Below are positions 52,701 to 59,591 of a DNA stretch of 64,000 bases, piece after piece. The DNA is taken from assembly GCA_003148945.1 (NCBI GenBank), contig QGGY01000001.1, forward strand, positions 310,001 to 374,000. The letters run 5' to 3'. This DNA is from Murimonas intestini (GTDB lineage: Bacteria > Bacillota > Clostridia > Lachnospirales > Lachnospiraceae). The position numbers and the translations under genes are program-made. Below the pieces are notes generated by a model that was not told the origin of the DNA, searched no databases, and saw only the letters and a list, made by a program, of their open reading frames with translations. Position 1 is the stretch's first letter. Each line of letters opens with the position of its first letter.

Positions 52701-53057
52701 GTAGATAGTAAAATTTATTATTCAGAGCCTTTTGAAGGGGAGTTTCTATTAAAAAGTATAGATGTGGAAGGCGCCCCGGTACAACTGCCAAAGATTTCGA
52801 TGAAAGAAAGTGATTTGTTCCAAATCATAGATGGGTGGATTTATTATGCAGATTCAAGGCATCCGTATGATTTGATGAAAACACCAATAGATGGTTCTGA
52901 ACCTTCGGTTGGAATCTTTAATGAGTATGTGGGAAACTTTTATCAAGTAGGTAATAGGCTCCATGTGTATACATTAAGTGATAATCTTTGGAGTTTCTAC
53001 AGTATAGATTTCGATGGCGGCAATAAAACCAAAATATATGATTTTTCAAAATTCTAA
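49713..53057 (+). CDS. Transmembrane Ser/Thr protein kinase B with duplicated DUF5050-like ectodomain
   Basis: The 1114-residue paralogue of kinase A has a zinc ribbon (LCMGCMRERE...CQFCGF, 10-29), an intact kinase domain (GEGGFG 59-64, Lys81, HRD 195-197, DFG 215-217) and a membrane helix (about 410-429). Two ectodomain repeats open with YGNSPCNL and YGNTPCNM. They are joined by a linker built on the TEKPQ repeat (TEKPQTEKPQIEKPQ). The solute-binding-like tail of kinase A is absent. The kinase halves of A and B are very similar while the ectodomains diverge, fitting one output and different inputs. ATG 49713 has GGGAGG upstream, and a longer upstream frame is not supported. An 86-bp gap to the FHA gene shows no terminator. 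Confidence 0.92.
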   Translation: MRKEIDPNMLCMGCMREREKLQGPCQFCGFDEEAQAGPSYHLPCRSILNGKYLVGRVLGEGGFGITYLGWDLNLDMKVAIKEYYPSGLVTRQAPGVSDVVNYGGEKAVYFDSGKNKFMDEAKTLAKFYSMPGIVSVKDFFMESNTSYIVMEYLDGMTLKQYLKVQGGRIPVQVVINWMRPVIHSMAKVHKAGLIHRDISPDNIMLTTESGIKLLDFGSARDVSPDGERSLSVLLKPGYAPEEQYRSHGNQGAWTDVYALCATIYKCITGETPPEPLERMIEDSLVPPSKLGVVLPEHQEKAILKGLSLRAEDRYQSMEELEAALYGDAVTGQGEQAAVPVRVDLPYKSAVLEKADAKTEDRTSDRISGGQEEEKKETDTSWEELRKLSGIYKTEGKSGEKREGNAKKKKILAAAAAVAVIFCIVLAVGLHKGESKYGNSPCNLMLNGGYMVKAEENKYIYSDLQKIGGEIKLTEIKEVSGINKYSTPEDFMKEPACRFSVWNDSLYYLKWNDSSLYRSTLWGADETKLLEDCSVYQIVDGDIYYVDTSGTLYLTDINGEEKTELAGYTAGCFAVRKGEVYYMDVGEVDGRFCYKLYKTKKGGKERELLAFLDTSAFVVDKDYIYAYQKNENTGYYIEKISLDGKKRENTEIVINNAAFNITDDQIYYSNAEDSGYLYTANKDGTQKRKVSDLIPISIYVLESKNSSGSEDVICLGSDFKWYDCYYSEPELIFEESIDGEAEGITEKEIKAEKSETEKPQTEKPQIEKPQVQTEETAAAETTAPQYQEPGTGEIQAVQEETAMMDSGVMINGVKYGNTPCNMMQSDLHSAVIAADGTFFESRYGEGIEGHTDAGSAIQKLDSGQDFSRLSIYEGYLYYVDNFELYRKDLQKDSEPELIVKHIYTYQIVDGIIYYTNASSELKSVNINDFTWKMIKRNVNYHFLSVEDNWIYFCLEAEKNEESEVYNYALYKIRTDGSDERKICDIPGEDYPGPYFCVVDSKIYYSEPFEGEFLLKSIDVEGAPVQLPKISMKESDLFQIIDGWIYYADSRHPYDLMKTPIDGSEPSVGIFNEYVGNFYQVGNRLHVYTLSDNLWSFYSIDFDGGNKTKIYDFSKF

Positions 53058-53143
53058 TCAGTGCCATCTATATCACAGCGCCTGCCTATCACCACCCACA
53101 GCCAGGTAACAATCAAAATTATAAATAAACGGAGGAATGAATT

Positions 53144-53797
53144 ATGGAAATGAAACGTTGTCCAAACGGCCATTTTTATGACCAGTCGAAAAGTGCTGAG
53201 TGTCCTTATTGCCAGGGAGGGTCGGCAAATGCTAATGTGACGGTACCCCTGGGGGGCGCTGCTGGGGGAGTAGGGCCGACTGTCCCGGTGAGGCCTGCAG
53301 GAAACATGCCGCCTCAGGGGCAGCCCCAGGGAATGCCTCCTCAGGGAATACCCGGACAGAACGGTATGGGGGCCGGCGCTGTACCTTTCTACGCAGGCGT
53401 AGAGGAGGATTCTCCCACGATCGGGCTTTACAGCAAGAAGGTGGGGATAGACCCTGTAGTGGGCTGGCTGGTCTGTGTGGAAGGCAAGGATAAGGGAAAT
53501 GATTACAGGATCCATGCGGATAATAATTTTATCGGGCGCTCTGAGAGGATGGACATCTGTGTACACGGAGATGAGACTATTTCAAGGGACAACCATGCTG
53601 TGATCAGCTATGACAGTATGGAAAAAGTCTATTATTTCTCATCCGGCGGAGGACGTAATATTGTCAGGGTAAACGGCAAGGTAGTTATCAGCGGAAGTAT
53701 ACTGCTTCAGCCATATGACAGAATAAAGATTGGAAATACTGTTTTAGTATTTATTCCATTGTGCGGGGAGGAGTTCGATTGGGAAAACGAACAATAA
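53144..53797 (+). CDS. Soluble zinc-ribbon FHA-domain protein
   Basis: The 217-residue cytoplasmic protein has an N-terminal zinc-binding motif (RCPNGHFYDQ...ECPYCQGG) and a Gly/Pro/Gln-rich linker with Thr in NVTVPLGG, GPTVPV and DSPTIGLY. The C-terminal FHA domain (about 110-210) shows FIGRSERMDICV, ETISRDNHAVISYD and VRVNGKVV. FHA domains bind phosphothreonine peptides, so it is a likely reader of kinase A, B or C output. Phosphorylation of the linker Thr residues could give a GarA-like intramolecular switch (inference). This is the only one of the five FHA domains here that keeps Asn in the final loop (VNGK). It overlaps the PP2C gene by 19 bp. Confidence 0.9.
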   Translation: MEMKRCPNGHFYDQSKSAECPYCQGGSANANVTVPLGGAAGGVGPTVPVRPAGNMPPQGQPQGMPPQGIPGQNGMGAGAVPFYAGVEEDSPTIGLYSKKVGIDPVVGWLVCVEGKDKGNDYRIHADNNFIGRSERMDICVHGDETISRDNHAVISYDSMEKVYYFSSGGGRNIVRVNGKVVISGSILLQPYDRIKIGNTVLVFIPLCGEEFDWENEQ

Positions 53798-55368
53798 AAA
53801 CGTTTCTGTGCATTACCGCACTGCTTGTATCCGTGACATTTTCAGCGGCGGGCTGCGGCAGCAGCGGTAATGGAGGCAGTGAGGGTCAAAAAGATGGCCC
53901 AAAAACAGAGACGCAGGAGGAAAAAAGTCAGGAGACTGCTGCTCTGGGCAGTGAGGAGCAGCAAGAAACCGGCGGGACGCCGGAAATACAGTCTGAGATC
54001 CAGAATATACTGGGACCGGCAATAGGCGAAGCAGAGAGCGGCGGTGATGAGAACGGCGTGAGCGGAGCGAAGAAAGCAGACGGCCAGACAGGAGAAACCC
54101 AAAAGGATGGAGCAGGATCACAGATAACAGAAAACAAAGAGGATGGAGCTGGATCTCAAATTACAGAAAACAAAGAAGACGGAGCAGGATCTCAGGAGAC
54201 AGAAGATAAAGAAAGCGGCGCAGAACCCAATGAGACAGAAAATAAAGAAGAAGTCACAGAGGCTCAGACAGTGACAGGGGATAAGGAAGGCAGCGGGGAG
54301 CAGCAGGAACCGGGAGATGGCGGACAGGAAGCCGCAGGCAGGAATAAATGGTTCATGATAGCTGTTGGAGCCGCTATTCTGATTGTGGCAGCAGGTATCT
54401 TCCTGGCTGGATTTCGCAGAAAAGGAAAAAAGGATGAGGGCAGCATGTCAGCTGATAAAAAACAGTTATCTCCGAAAGAATCAGGAGAGTGGAAAAGGCA
54501 GGATGCAGGTAACGGCCCGCAGAAGAGTCCTGGCATAGCAGAGAATAGCAGCCGGGATATACCATCTTCCTTTGGATGGGGCGACGGCGGCTTTGCAGTG
54601 AGGATTGGAAATGCCCATCATATTGGCGCCCGGCAGAACCAGCAGGACAGTTTCTCCATATCAGACGTGACAGATGATAAGCTGTGCCGGGAAAGAGGGA
54701 TCTTTGCAGTGGTGGCGGATGGTATGGGAGGACTTTCAAATGGAGCGCAGATCAGTGCCACAGTTACTTCCAGTATGCAGAGCAGTTTTCTGACAGGAGG
54801 TCCTGCAGAACCTTCCATGAAGCTTCTGGAAATGCTCCACTATGCGAACCGCCAGGTAAATGATTACCTCAGATGGAATCCGGGAACCCAGAGCGGTTCT
54901 ACAGTAGTGGCTGTGCTTATCAAGGGAGCATCCATGCATTTTATTTCAGTGGGAGACAGCAGGATCTATCTGTGCAGGGGAAAGACTCTGACACAGCTGA
55001 ACAGAGAGCACACGTATGCCTCGGATCTGGATGAAAAAGCGGCAAAGGGTGAGATCTCTCTGGAAGAAGCTATGTCGGATCCCCAGAGAAAGGCGCTTAC
55101 CAGCTATATTGGAATGGGTGAGCTGGCTAAAATTGACAGAAGTGTACACCCCTTCCAGCTGGTACCCGGCGACAGGATCCTGCTGATGTCCGATGGTGTA
55201 TTTGGCACGCTTACTGCCAAGGAGATCTGGGAAGCAGTACAGACAGATGCCTATCACGGAGCGGAGAGGATAGAACAGCTTGTGCTGGCAAAGAATAAGG
55301 CATCCCAGGATAATTTTACGGCTGTGGTCATCGAGTGCGTGGGGGATGTTCAGTATGAAAAAGGATAA
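53779..55368 (+). CDS. Membrane-bound PP2C phosphatase with exported lipobox arm
   Basis: The roughly 529-residue protein has an N-terminal signal with a lipobox (SAAGC, Cys26) and an acidic, low-complexity exported arm (27-188) including four 12-residue repeats. One membrane helix (191-211) and a basic stop-transfer follow. A cytoplasmic PP2C domain (about 275-525) has NQQDSFSISD, VVADGMGGLSNGAQ, VGDSRIYLCRGKTLTQL, RILLMSDGVFG and ASQDNFTAVVIE, giving the metal-binding Asp residues. It would remove phosphate from Ser/Thr sites set by the operon kinases. TTG 53779 is chosen because GGGGAGGAG lies just before it and the signal sequence starts there. It overlaps the FHA gene before it and, by 14 bp, the protease-like gene after it. 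Confidence 0.88.
   Translation: MGKRTIKTFLCITALLVSVTFSAAGCGSSGNGGSEGQKDGPKTETQEEKSQETAALGSEEQQETGGTPEIQSEIQNILGPAIGEAESGGDENGVSGAKKADGQTGETQKDGAGSQITENKEDGAGSQITENKEDGAGSQETEDKESGAEPNETENKEEVTEAQTVTGDKEGSGEQQEPGDGGQEAAGRNKWFMIAVGAAILIVAAGIFLAGFRRKGKKDEGSMSADKKQLSPKESGEWKRQDAGNGPQKSPGIAENSSRDIPSSFGWGDGGFAVRIGNAHHIGARQNQQDSFSISDVTDDKLCRERGIFAVVADGMGGLSNGAQISATVTSSMQSSFLTGGPAEPSMKLLEMLHYANRQVNDYLRWNPGTQSGSTVVAVLIKGASMHFISVGDSRIYLCRGKTLTQLNREHTYASDLDEKAAKGEISLEEAMSDPQRKALTSYIGMGELAKIDRSVHPFQLVPGDRILLMSDGVFGTLTAKEIWEAVQTDAYHGAERIEQLVLAKNKASQDNFTAVVIECVGDVQYEKG
54106..54249 (+). repeat. Four in-frame 36-bp repeats in the PP2C lipoprotein arm
   Basis: Four tandem 12-residue units occur at residues 110-157: DGAGSQITENKE twice, then DGAGSQETEDKE and SGAEPNETENKE. 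The DNA units are close but not identical, so the array is coding and possibly variable in number between strains. Confidence 0.85.
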
Positions 55369-56770
55369 AAATAAAAGGGCAGTGTGCCTGATGTGTGTGC
55401 TGGCAGCAGTTCTGCTGGCTGTTCCTGGCAGGGTATCGGCAAAGGGCTCTCCCGGTGATGCCAGGGGTGCAGTTGTGCGTATTGTGGCTGAGGGAGCAGA
55501 CATGATCACCTCCGCCTCCGGGTTTGCCATAGGGCAGAAAGGAAGCGCTGCCCAGTATTTTGTGACTTCTAAGGCAGCAATTGAGGATTCATCTGCCTGT
55601 TATGCTGTGCTGGATCATCTGTATGACCAGCAGGGAAATGTGGGCAGCATTGTGCCATTGACCCAGATATGGTCAGATGGGGGACTGGACCTTGCTATTC
55701 TGAAGTCAGACAATGCCCTGCAGCGATTTACCCCTGTCTGTGTATCCACAGGAAAAAATGTGAAAAAGGGAGATCAGGTTTACATGATGGGATATTACCT
55801 GACCCAGGATAACAGTCAGTCATCTGGTGCCAATGATGTTATCATGGAGGCAAATGCAGTAAGTGAACTAAACGCAGGCAATCTGGGAGGCTCATCCAGC
55901 ATGCTCTTTGAAGAAGATATAACCCTGGATCTGTTGGGCGGCCCTGTCATTGATGAAAATGGAAATGCGGCAGGGGTATTTACTCTCGGAATTGATAATT
56001 CAGGGTATGTGGCGCGGGCTGTTTACGGAGAAGAGGTCATAGCTGCTGCCAAAAGGGCAGGGGTTGATGTCTGGAGCAGCAGCGAAGGCCAGGCATCAGG
56101 AGAGTACTGGGGGATTATTGTGATCGTGGCAGCTGCAGCCGTTGGAAGCTGGCTGTGGAGGAGAAGAAGGGGAACAGGTAAAAAGCAATATAACAGACAT
56201 GACGCTGAAGCTTCCCTAAATAGAAACCAAAATGGAACGGCCGGAGTACAGGGAAATAGCGGCCAGGCATTTCATAATGCAGGAGCCGGAATGGGCAGCG
56301 GGTCAGGTACCGGTATTGGAAATGGGCCGGGAGCAGGAACAGGCGGTGCGCCTGGAAATGGAATGGGCGGCGAGGCCAGGATGCCCGTGGAAGGAATACC
56401 GCCTGCCCCGCAAAATGTGGTTATGGGTGGATACCAGAATCCGGAGTATGTTCCTGTGCTCACGGGGGTGAGAGGTTACTTCCTGAATAACAGTGTACCG
56501 GTGAAGGACGCTATACGCATCGGCAGGGACAGCCGGCGCTGCCACCTCATTTATCCGGAAAAGGAACCGGGGATCAGTTCGCTTCACTGTGAAGTTATCA
56601 ATATGGGCGGAACGGCAAATCTCATAGACCGGGGTTCTACTTATGGGACGTACCTTGCCGACGGCACAAGGCTGGGGCCAAACCAGCCATATGCCCTGAG
56701 GCCCGGAGCAGAATTCTATATTGGAACAAAAGGAAATGCCTTCAGGGTAGATAACTGCCGTAAAAAATGA
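55355..56770 (+). CDS. Inactive trypsin-like ectodomain linked through the membrane to an FHA domain
   Basis: The 471-residue protein has a signal peptide (1-29, ending GRVSAKG), a trypsin/HtrA-like domain (about 35-245), a membrane helix (YWGIIVIVAAAAVGSWLW), a Gly/Met-rich linker and a C-terminal FHA domain (about 385-468). The protease triad is broken when aligned with the next gene. The His position in VTNHHVI reads VTSKAAI (Ala74), Asp112 is kept in LDLAIL, and the Ser of NSGGP is Leu194 in DLLGGPV. It is thus a pseudoprotease, possibly a peptide sensor or partner. The FHA shows RIGRDSRRCHLIYP, ISSLHCEV and GSTYGTYL, with Tyr in place of the usual Asn. ATG 55355 overlaps the PP2C gene. 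Confidence 0.85.
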   Translation: MKKDKNKRAVCLMCVLAAVLLAVPGRVSAKGSPGDARGAVVRIVAEGADMITSASGFAIGQKGSAAQYFVTSKAAIEDSSACYAVLDHLYDQQGNVGSIVPLTQIWSDGGLDLAILKSDNALQRFTPVCVSTGKNVKKGDQVYMMGYYLTQDNSQSSGANDVIMEANAVSELNAGNLGGSSSMLFEEDITLDLLGGPVIDENGNAAGVFTLGIDNSGYVARAVYGEEVIAAAKRAGVDVWSSSEGQASGEYWGIIVIVAAAAVGSWLWRRRRGTGKKQYNRHDAEASLNRNQNGTAGVQGNSGQAFHNAGAGMGSGSGTGIGNGPGAGTGGAPGNGMGGEARMPVEGIPPAPQNVVMGGYQNPEYVPVLTGVRGYFLNNSVPVKDAIRIGRDSRRCHLIYPEKEPGISSLHCEVINMGGTANLIDRGSTYGTYLADGTRLGPNQPYALRPGAEFYIGTKGNAFRVDNCRKK

Positions 56771-56780
56771 GGTGAAGTTG

Positions 56781-58187
56781 ATGGAGAATGAACAAAAGAA
56801 ACGGCGGGGAATGACGGCCCTGTTATGTATCCTGGCAATGGCAGCAGTACAGCTGTTTCCGGGTATCACGGCTCTGGCGGCTAATCCAGCTGTTAAGGAT
56901 GCAAGGCAGGGGATTGTCAGGGTGGTATGTATATCAAAAGAGGAAGACGGTGCATGGACGGGGTCTGGATTTGCTGTAGGGACAGCAGGGCAGCCTGTCA
57001 GCATGTTTGTGACAAATCATCATGTGATTGCAGAAAATCCGGATGGTGTTTTTATTGTACTTGATTATGTGGGGGATGGAGGCACGATCATACCCGCAGC
57101 AGTTGTGGCCACCTCTGAGTCGCCTGACCTGGCAATCCTGCAGATAGCTACCCCCATATCAGACAGGATACCTTTGACACTGCTGTCTGCGGAGTCGGTG
57201 GAAGTCACGCAGAGCGTGTTTGCGCTGGGTTTCCCGTCAGTAGCTGATTCTCTGAGTGATGCAGGGGAAGAGCTGCCTTCTACGATAGATGATGTGACTG
57301 TGACTACAGGGACGGTTACCAGGGAGAAGGTGGAGAGCTCAGGCATGACATGCCTGCAGATTGACACAGTGATTAACAACGGTAATTCAGGCGGCCCTCT
57401 TGTGAACGAAGACGGGTACGTGGTGGGAATCAATACCTTCGGCGCCGTTAATCAGGATGACGGGACGCGTGCGGACGGCACGAACCTGGCGGTATACATA
57501 GACTATGTAATAGCATTTTTCCAGGAAAATAATATTGCCTTTGAACTGGCATCTGCCGGATCCTCCGATTCCCTGCTGCCCGGCGCTGACGGCTCCCCTT
57601 TTGGACAGGGAGGTGAACCTGCCGGAGGGCAGCAGGATCAGCCGTCAGGAGGGCAGCAGAACCAGCCTTCCGGAGAAGGGACAGGCGGGGCGGATAATAC
57701 GGGAAGCGATGACAAGTGGGATGCTGTATACACTGCAATTGGAGTGGGTGTCGTATTAATAGCACTGATCTGTATTGTATCCATGAGAAGAAGGAAAAAA
57801 CACACATCCGCGGGACAGCCTCCGCCCGCCGCTCCATCAGCGCCGCCTGTACAAGCGCAGTCTTCTGTACAGGCCGGGCCGGGCTATAAGCTGGCAGCGG
57901 AAGCAGGGCTGATGGCAGGCGAATTTTATGATATCGGTAATGGCATTATTATCGGGAGGGATCCTGCCAGATGCAGCCTTATATTTCCGGCAGATACGCC
58001 TGGTGTCAGCGCCTGCCACTGTGAATTGCGGGCGGTGTCCCAGGGGGTGATGCTGACAGATAAAGGGTCCAGTTATGGGACATTTCTGGAAAATGGCATG
58101 AGATTAACTCCAAACCAGCCATATACGCTGCAGAAGGCAGAAGGCTTCTACCTGGCAGACGGCAAAAACCGTTTCAGGATCATGTAA
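56781..58187 (+). CDS. Trypsin-like ectoprotease linked through the membrane to an FHA domain
   Basis: The 468-residue protein has the same plan as the preceding gene but an intact triad: His81 in FVTNHHVIAE, Asp116 in SPDLAILQI and Ser203 in NNGNSGGPLV. It has a signal peptide (1-33, ending ALAA), a Gly/Gln-rich linker, a membrane helix (YTAIGVGVVLIALICIV) and a basic stop (MRRRKKH). A Pro/Ala linker leads to the cytoplasmic FHA domain (IIIGRDPARCSLIFP, VSACHCEL, GSSYGTFL). No PDZ domain is present. The topology allows cytoplasmic phosphorylation to be coupled to external proteolysis, or the reverse. ATG 56781 has GAGGTG upstream. It lies 10 bp after the pseudoprotease gene. Confidence 0.9.
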   Translation: MENEQKKRRGMTALLCILAMAAVQLFPGITALAANPAVKDARQGIVRVVCISKEEDGAWTGSGFAVGTAGQPVSMFVTNHHVIAENPDGVFIVLDYVGDGGTIIPAAVVATSESPDLAILQIATPISDRIPLTLLSAESVEVTQSVFALGFPSVADSLSDAGEELPSTIDDVTVTTGTVTREKVESSGMTCLQIDTVINNGNSGGPLVNEDGYVVGINTFGAVNQDDGTRADGTNLAVYIDYVIAFFQENNIAFELASAGSSDSLLPGADGSPFGQGGEPAGGQQDQPSGGQQNQPSGEGTGGADNTGSDDKWDAVYTAIGVGVVLIALICIVSMRRRKKHTSAGQPPPAAPSAPPVQAQSSVQAGPGYKLAAEAGLMAGEFYDIGNGIIIGRDPARCSLIFPADTPGVSACHCELRAVSQGVMLTDKGSSYGTFLENGMRLTPNQPYTLQKAEGFYLADGKNRFRIM

Positions 58188-58198
58188 GGGGTGAAAAT

Positions 58199-59590
58199 AT
58201 GAATTGTCCTCAATGTAAAAAGCAGGTACCTGAAGGAAGCCAGACCTGCCCGTACTGCGGCAGGAGCCTCAGATACGGAGGAAATACGGAATTTTACAGA
58301 AAGGCGGCTGGGTCAGGCCTGAAGCTGAAGGATGTTTTTACGGATGTGCTGAAGCATCATGACAAATCTGACGGAGAAAGGCTGTTTATGGCCGGAACTC
58401 AGATGACAACCCCAAGTGAATCAAATATGCTGCGAGAATGGCAGAAACCGTGGGTGTTTGCCAGGGTAGGCCTCATAGGTATCCTTATTTCCTTCGCTTT
58501 ATATTTGATGGCATATTATTTGAAAACGTATGCAGCTTTTATGATGATCGGGTCATTTGTCATTCCGGTCACAGCACTTATGTTTTACTGGGAAATGAAT
58601 ATTCCAAGGAATATCCCGCTCTATGAGGTAGCGCTGATGTTTTTGACAGGCGGAGTTATTTCCCTGTTTGTATCTATGCTGTTTTTTCAGGTAGTGGATA
58701 CTGAGATATCCTCGTTCGCGGCATTTTGTGAGGAACCGGGAAAACTCCTGGCCCTTGCATTCTTTTTGAGAAAGCCGGAGAAAAAGTATATCTTGAATGG
58801 GATACTGATAGGAGGGGCGGTGGGCGCAGGTTTTTCAGCCATGGAAACAGCAGGCTATGCGCTGGAGGTACTGACCAGGTCAGGGGATGCAGCAAGTGTG
58901 GTAATTACCAGGGGAATCCTCTCTCCGGGCGGCCATGTAGTGTGGGCGGCCATGTACGGCGGAGCGCTGGCCATGGTTAAAGGGTCAGGCAGGCTGGAGA
59001 TACGCCAATTGGGTGATATGCGTTTCCTTAAATATTTTCTGGCGGCGGTTGGCCTTCACTTTATATGGAATTCTGGTATCGCTATCCTGCCGCTGCCTTA
59101 TGTGGGAGATCTGAGTTATGTGATCCTGACAGCAGCGGGCTGGATCTTGCTGTTTACTGTAATACAGAAAGGGATCTCTCAGATCGTTGGGGTAACAGGA
59201 GGCACTGCAGTGTCCGCAGGGCATGCAGGCCAGGCGCAGACTGGACGCAAAGAAGCTGTCAGTTTTCAGGATACAGCAGTCCTCATGGGAGTCAGCGGCC
59301 CTTACAAGGGACAGAGCATTATGCTCCAGAACGGAAAGATAATTCTGGGGCGTGATCCGGGCGCCTGCAGCCTGGTGTTCCCCCCGCAGCAGGCGGGTAT
59401 CAGCAGGATTCACTGCAGCCTGACATTTGACGGAAATGCTGTATGGCTGTCAGATGAAGGTTCGGCATATGGCACATATCTGGCTGACGGGAGAAGGCTG
59501 ACAGCTGGCAACAGAGTCCGGCTCTGCAAAGGGGACAGATTCTGCCTGGGGACCGCAGATGTGATGTTTGAAGTGAGGGGCGGGAGGTAA
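58199..59590 (+). CDS. PrsW-type intramembrane protease fused to zinc ribbon and FHA domain
   Basis: The 463-residue protein has a zinc ribbon (NCPQCKKQV...TCPYCGRS, 2-22), a polytopic PrsW-like region (about 85-330) and a C-terminal FHA domain (about 370-460). PrsW proteases cleave substrates within the membrane, classically anti-sigma factors. The conserved features are present: EEPGK at 178-182, Glu216 in GFSAMETAGY, His246 in GGHVVWAAM and His287 in LHFIWNSG. The FHA shows ILGRDPGACSLVFP, ISRIHCSL and GSAYGTYL. PrsW with a phosphothreonine reader suggests cleavage directed to, or switched by, phosphorylated partners (inference). It starts 11 bp after the ectoprotease gene and ends one base before kinase C. 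Confidence 0.9.
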   Translation: MNCPQCKKQVPEGSQTCPYCGRSLRYGGNTEFYRKAAGSGLKLKDVFTDVLKHHDKSDGERLFMAGTQMTTPSESNMLREWQKPWVFARVGLIGILISFALYLMAYYLKTYAAFMMIGSFVIPVTALMFYWEMNIPRNIPLYEVALMFLTGGVISLFVSMLFFQVVDTEISSFAAFCEEPGKLLALAFFLRKPEKKYILNGILIGGAVGAGFSAMETAGYALEVLTRSGDAASVVITRGILSPGGHVVWAAMYGGALAMVKGSGRLEIRQLGDMRFLKYFLAAVGLHFIWNSGIAILPLPYVGDLSYVILTAAGWILLFTVIQKGISQIVGVTGGTAVSAGHAGQAQTGRKEAVSFQDTAVLMGVSGPYKGQSIMLQNGKIILGRDPGACSLVFPPQQAGISRIHCSLTFDGNAVWLSDEGSAYGTYLADGRRLTAGNRVRLCKGDRFCLGTADVMFEVRGGR

Positions 59591-59591
59591 T

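Noticed and set aside
54106-54249. Short tandem repeats that could suggest CRISPR
   Set aside because: Units are directly adjacent, in frame and without spacers. They encode a 12-residue protein repeat.
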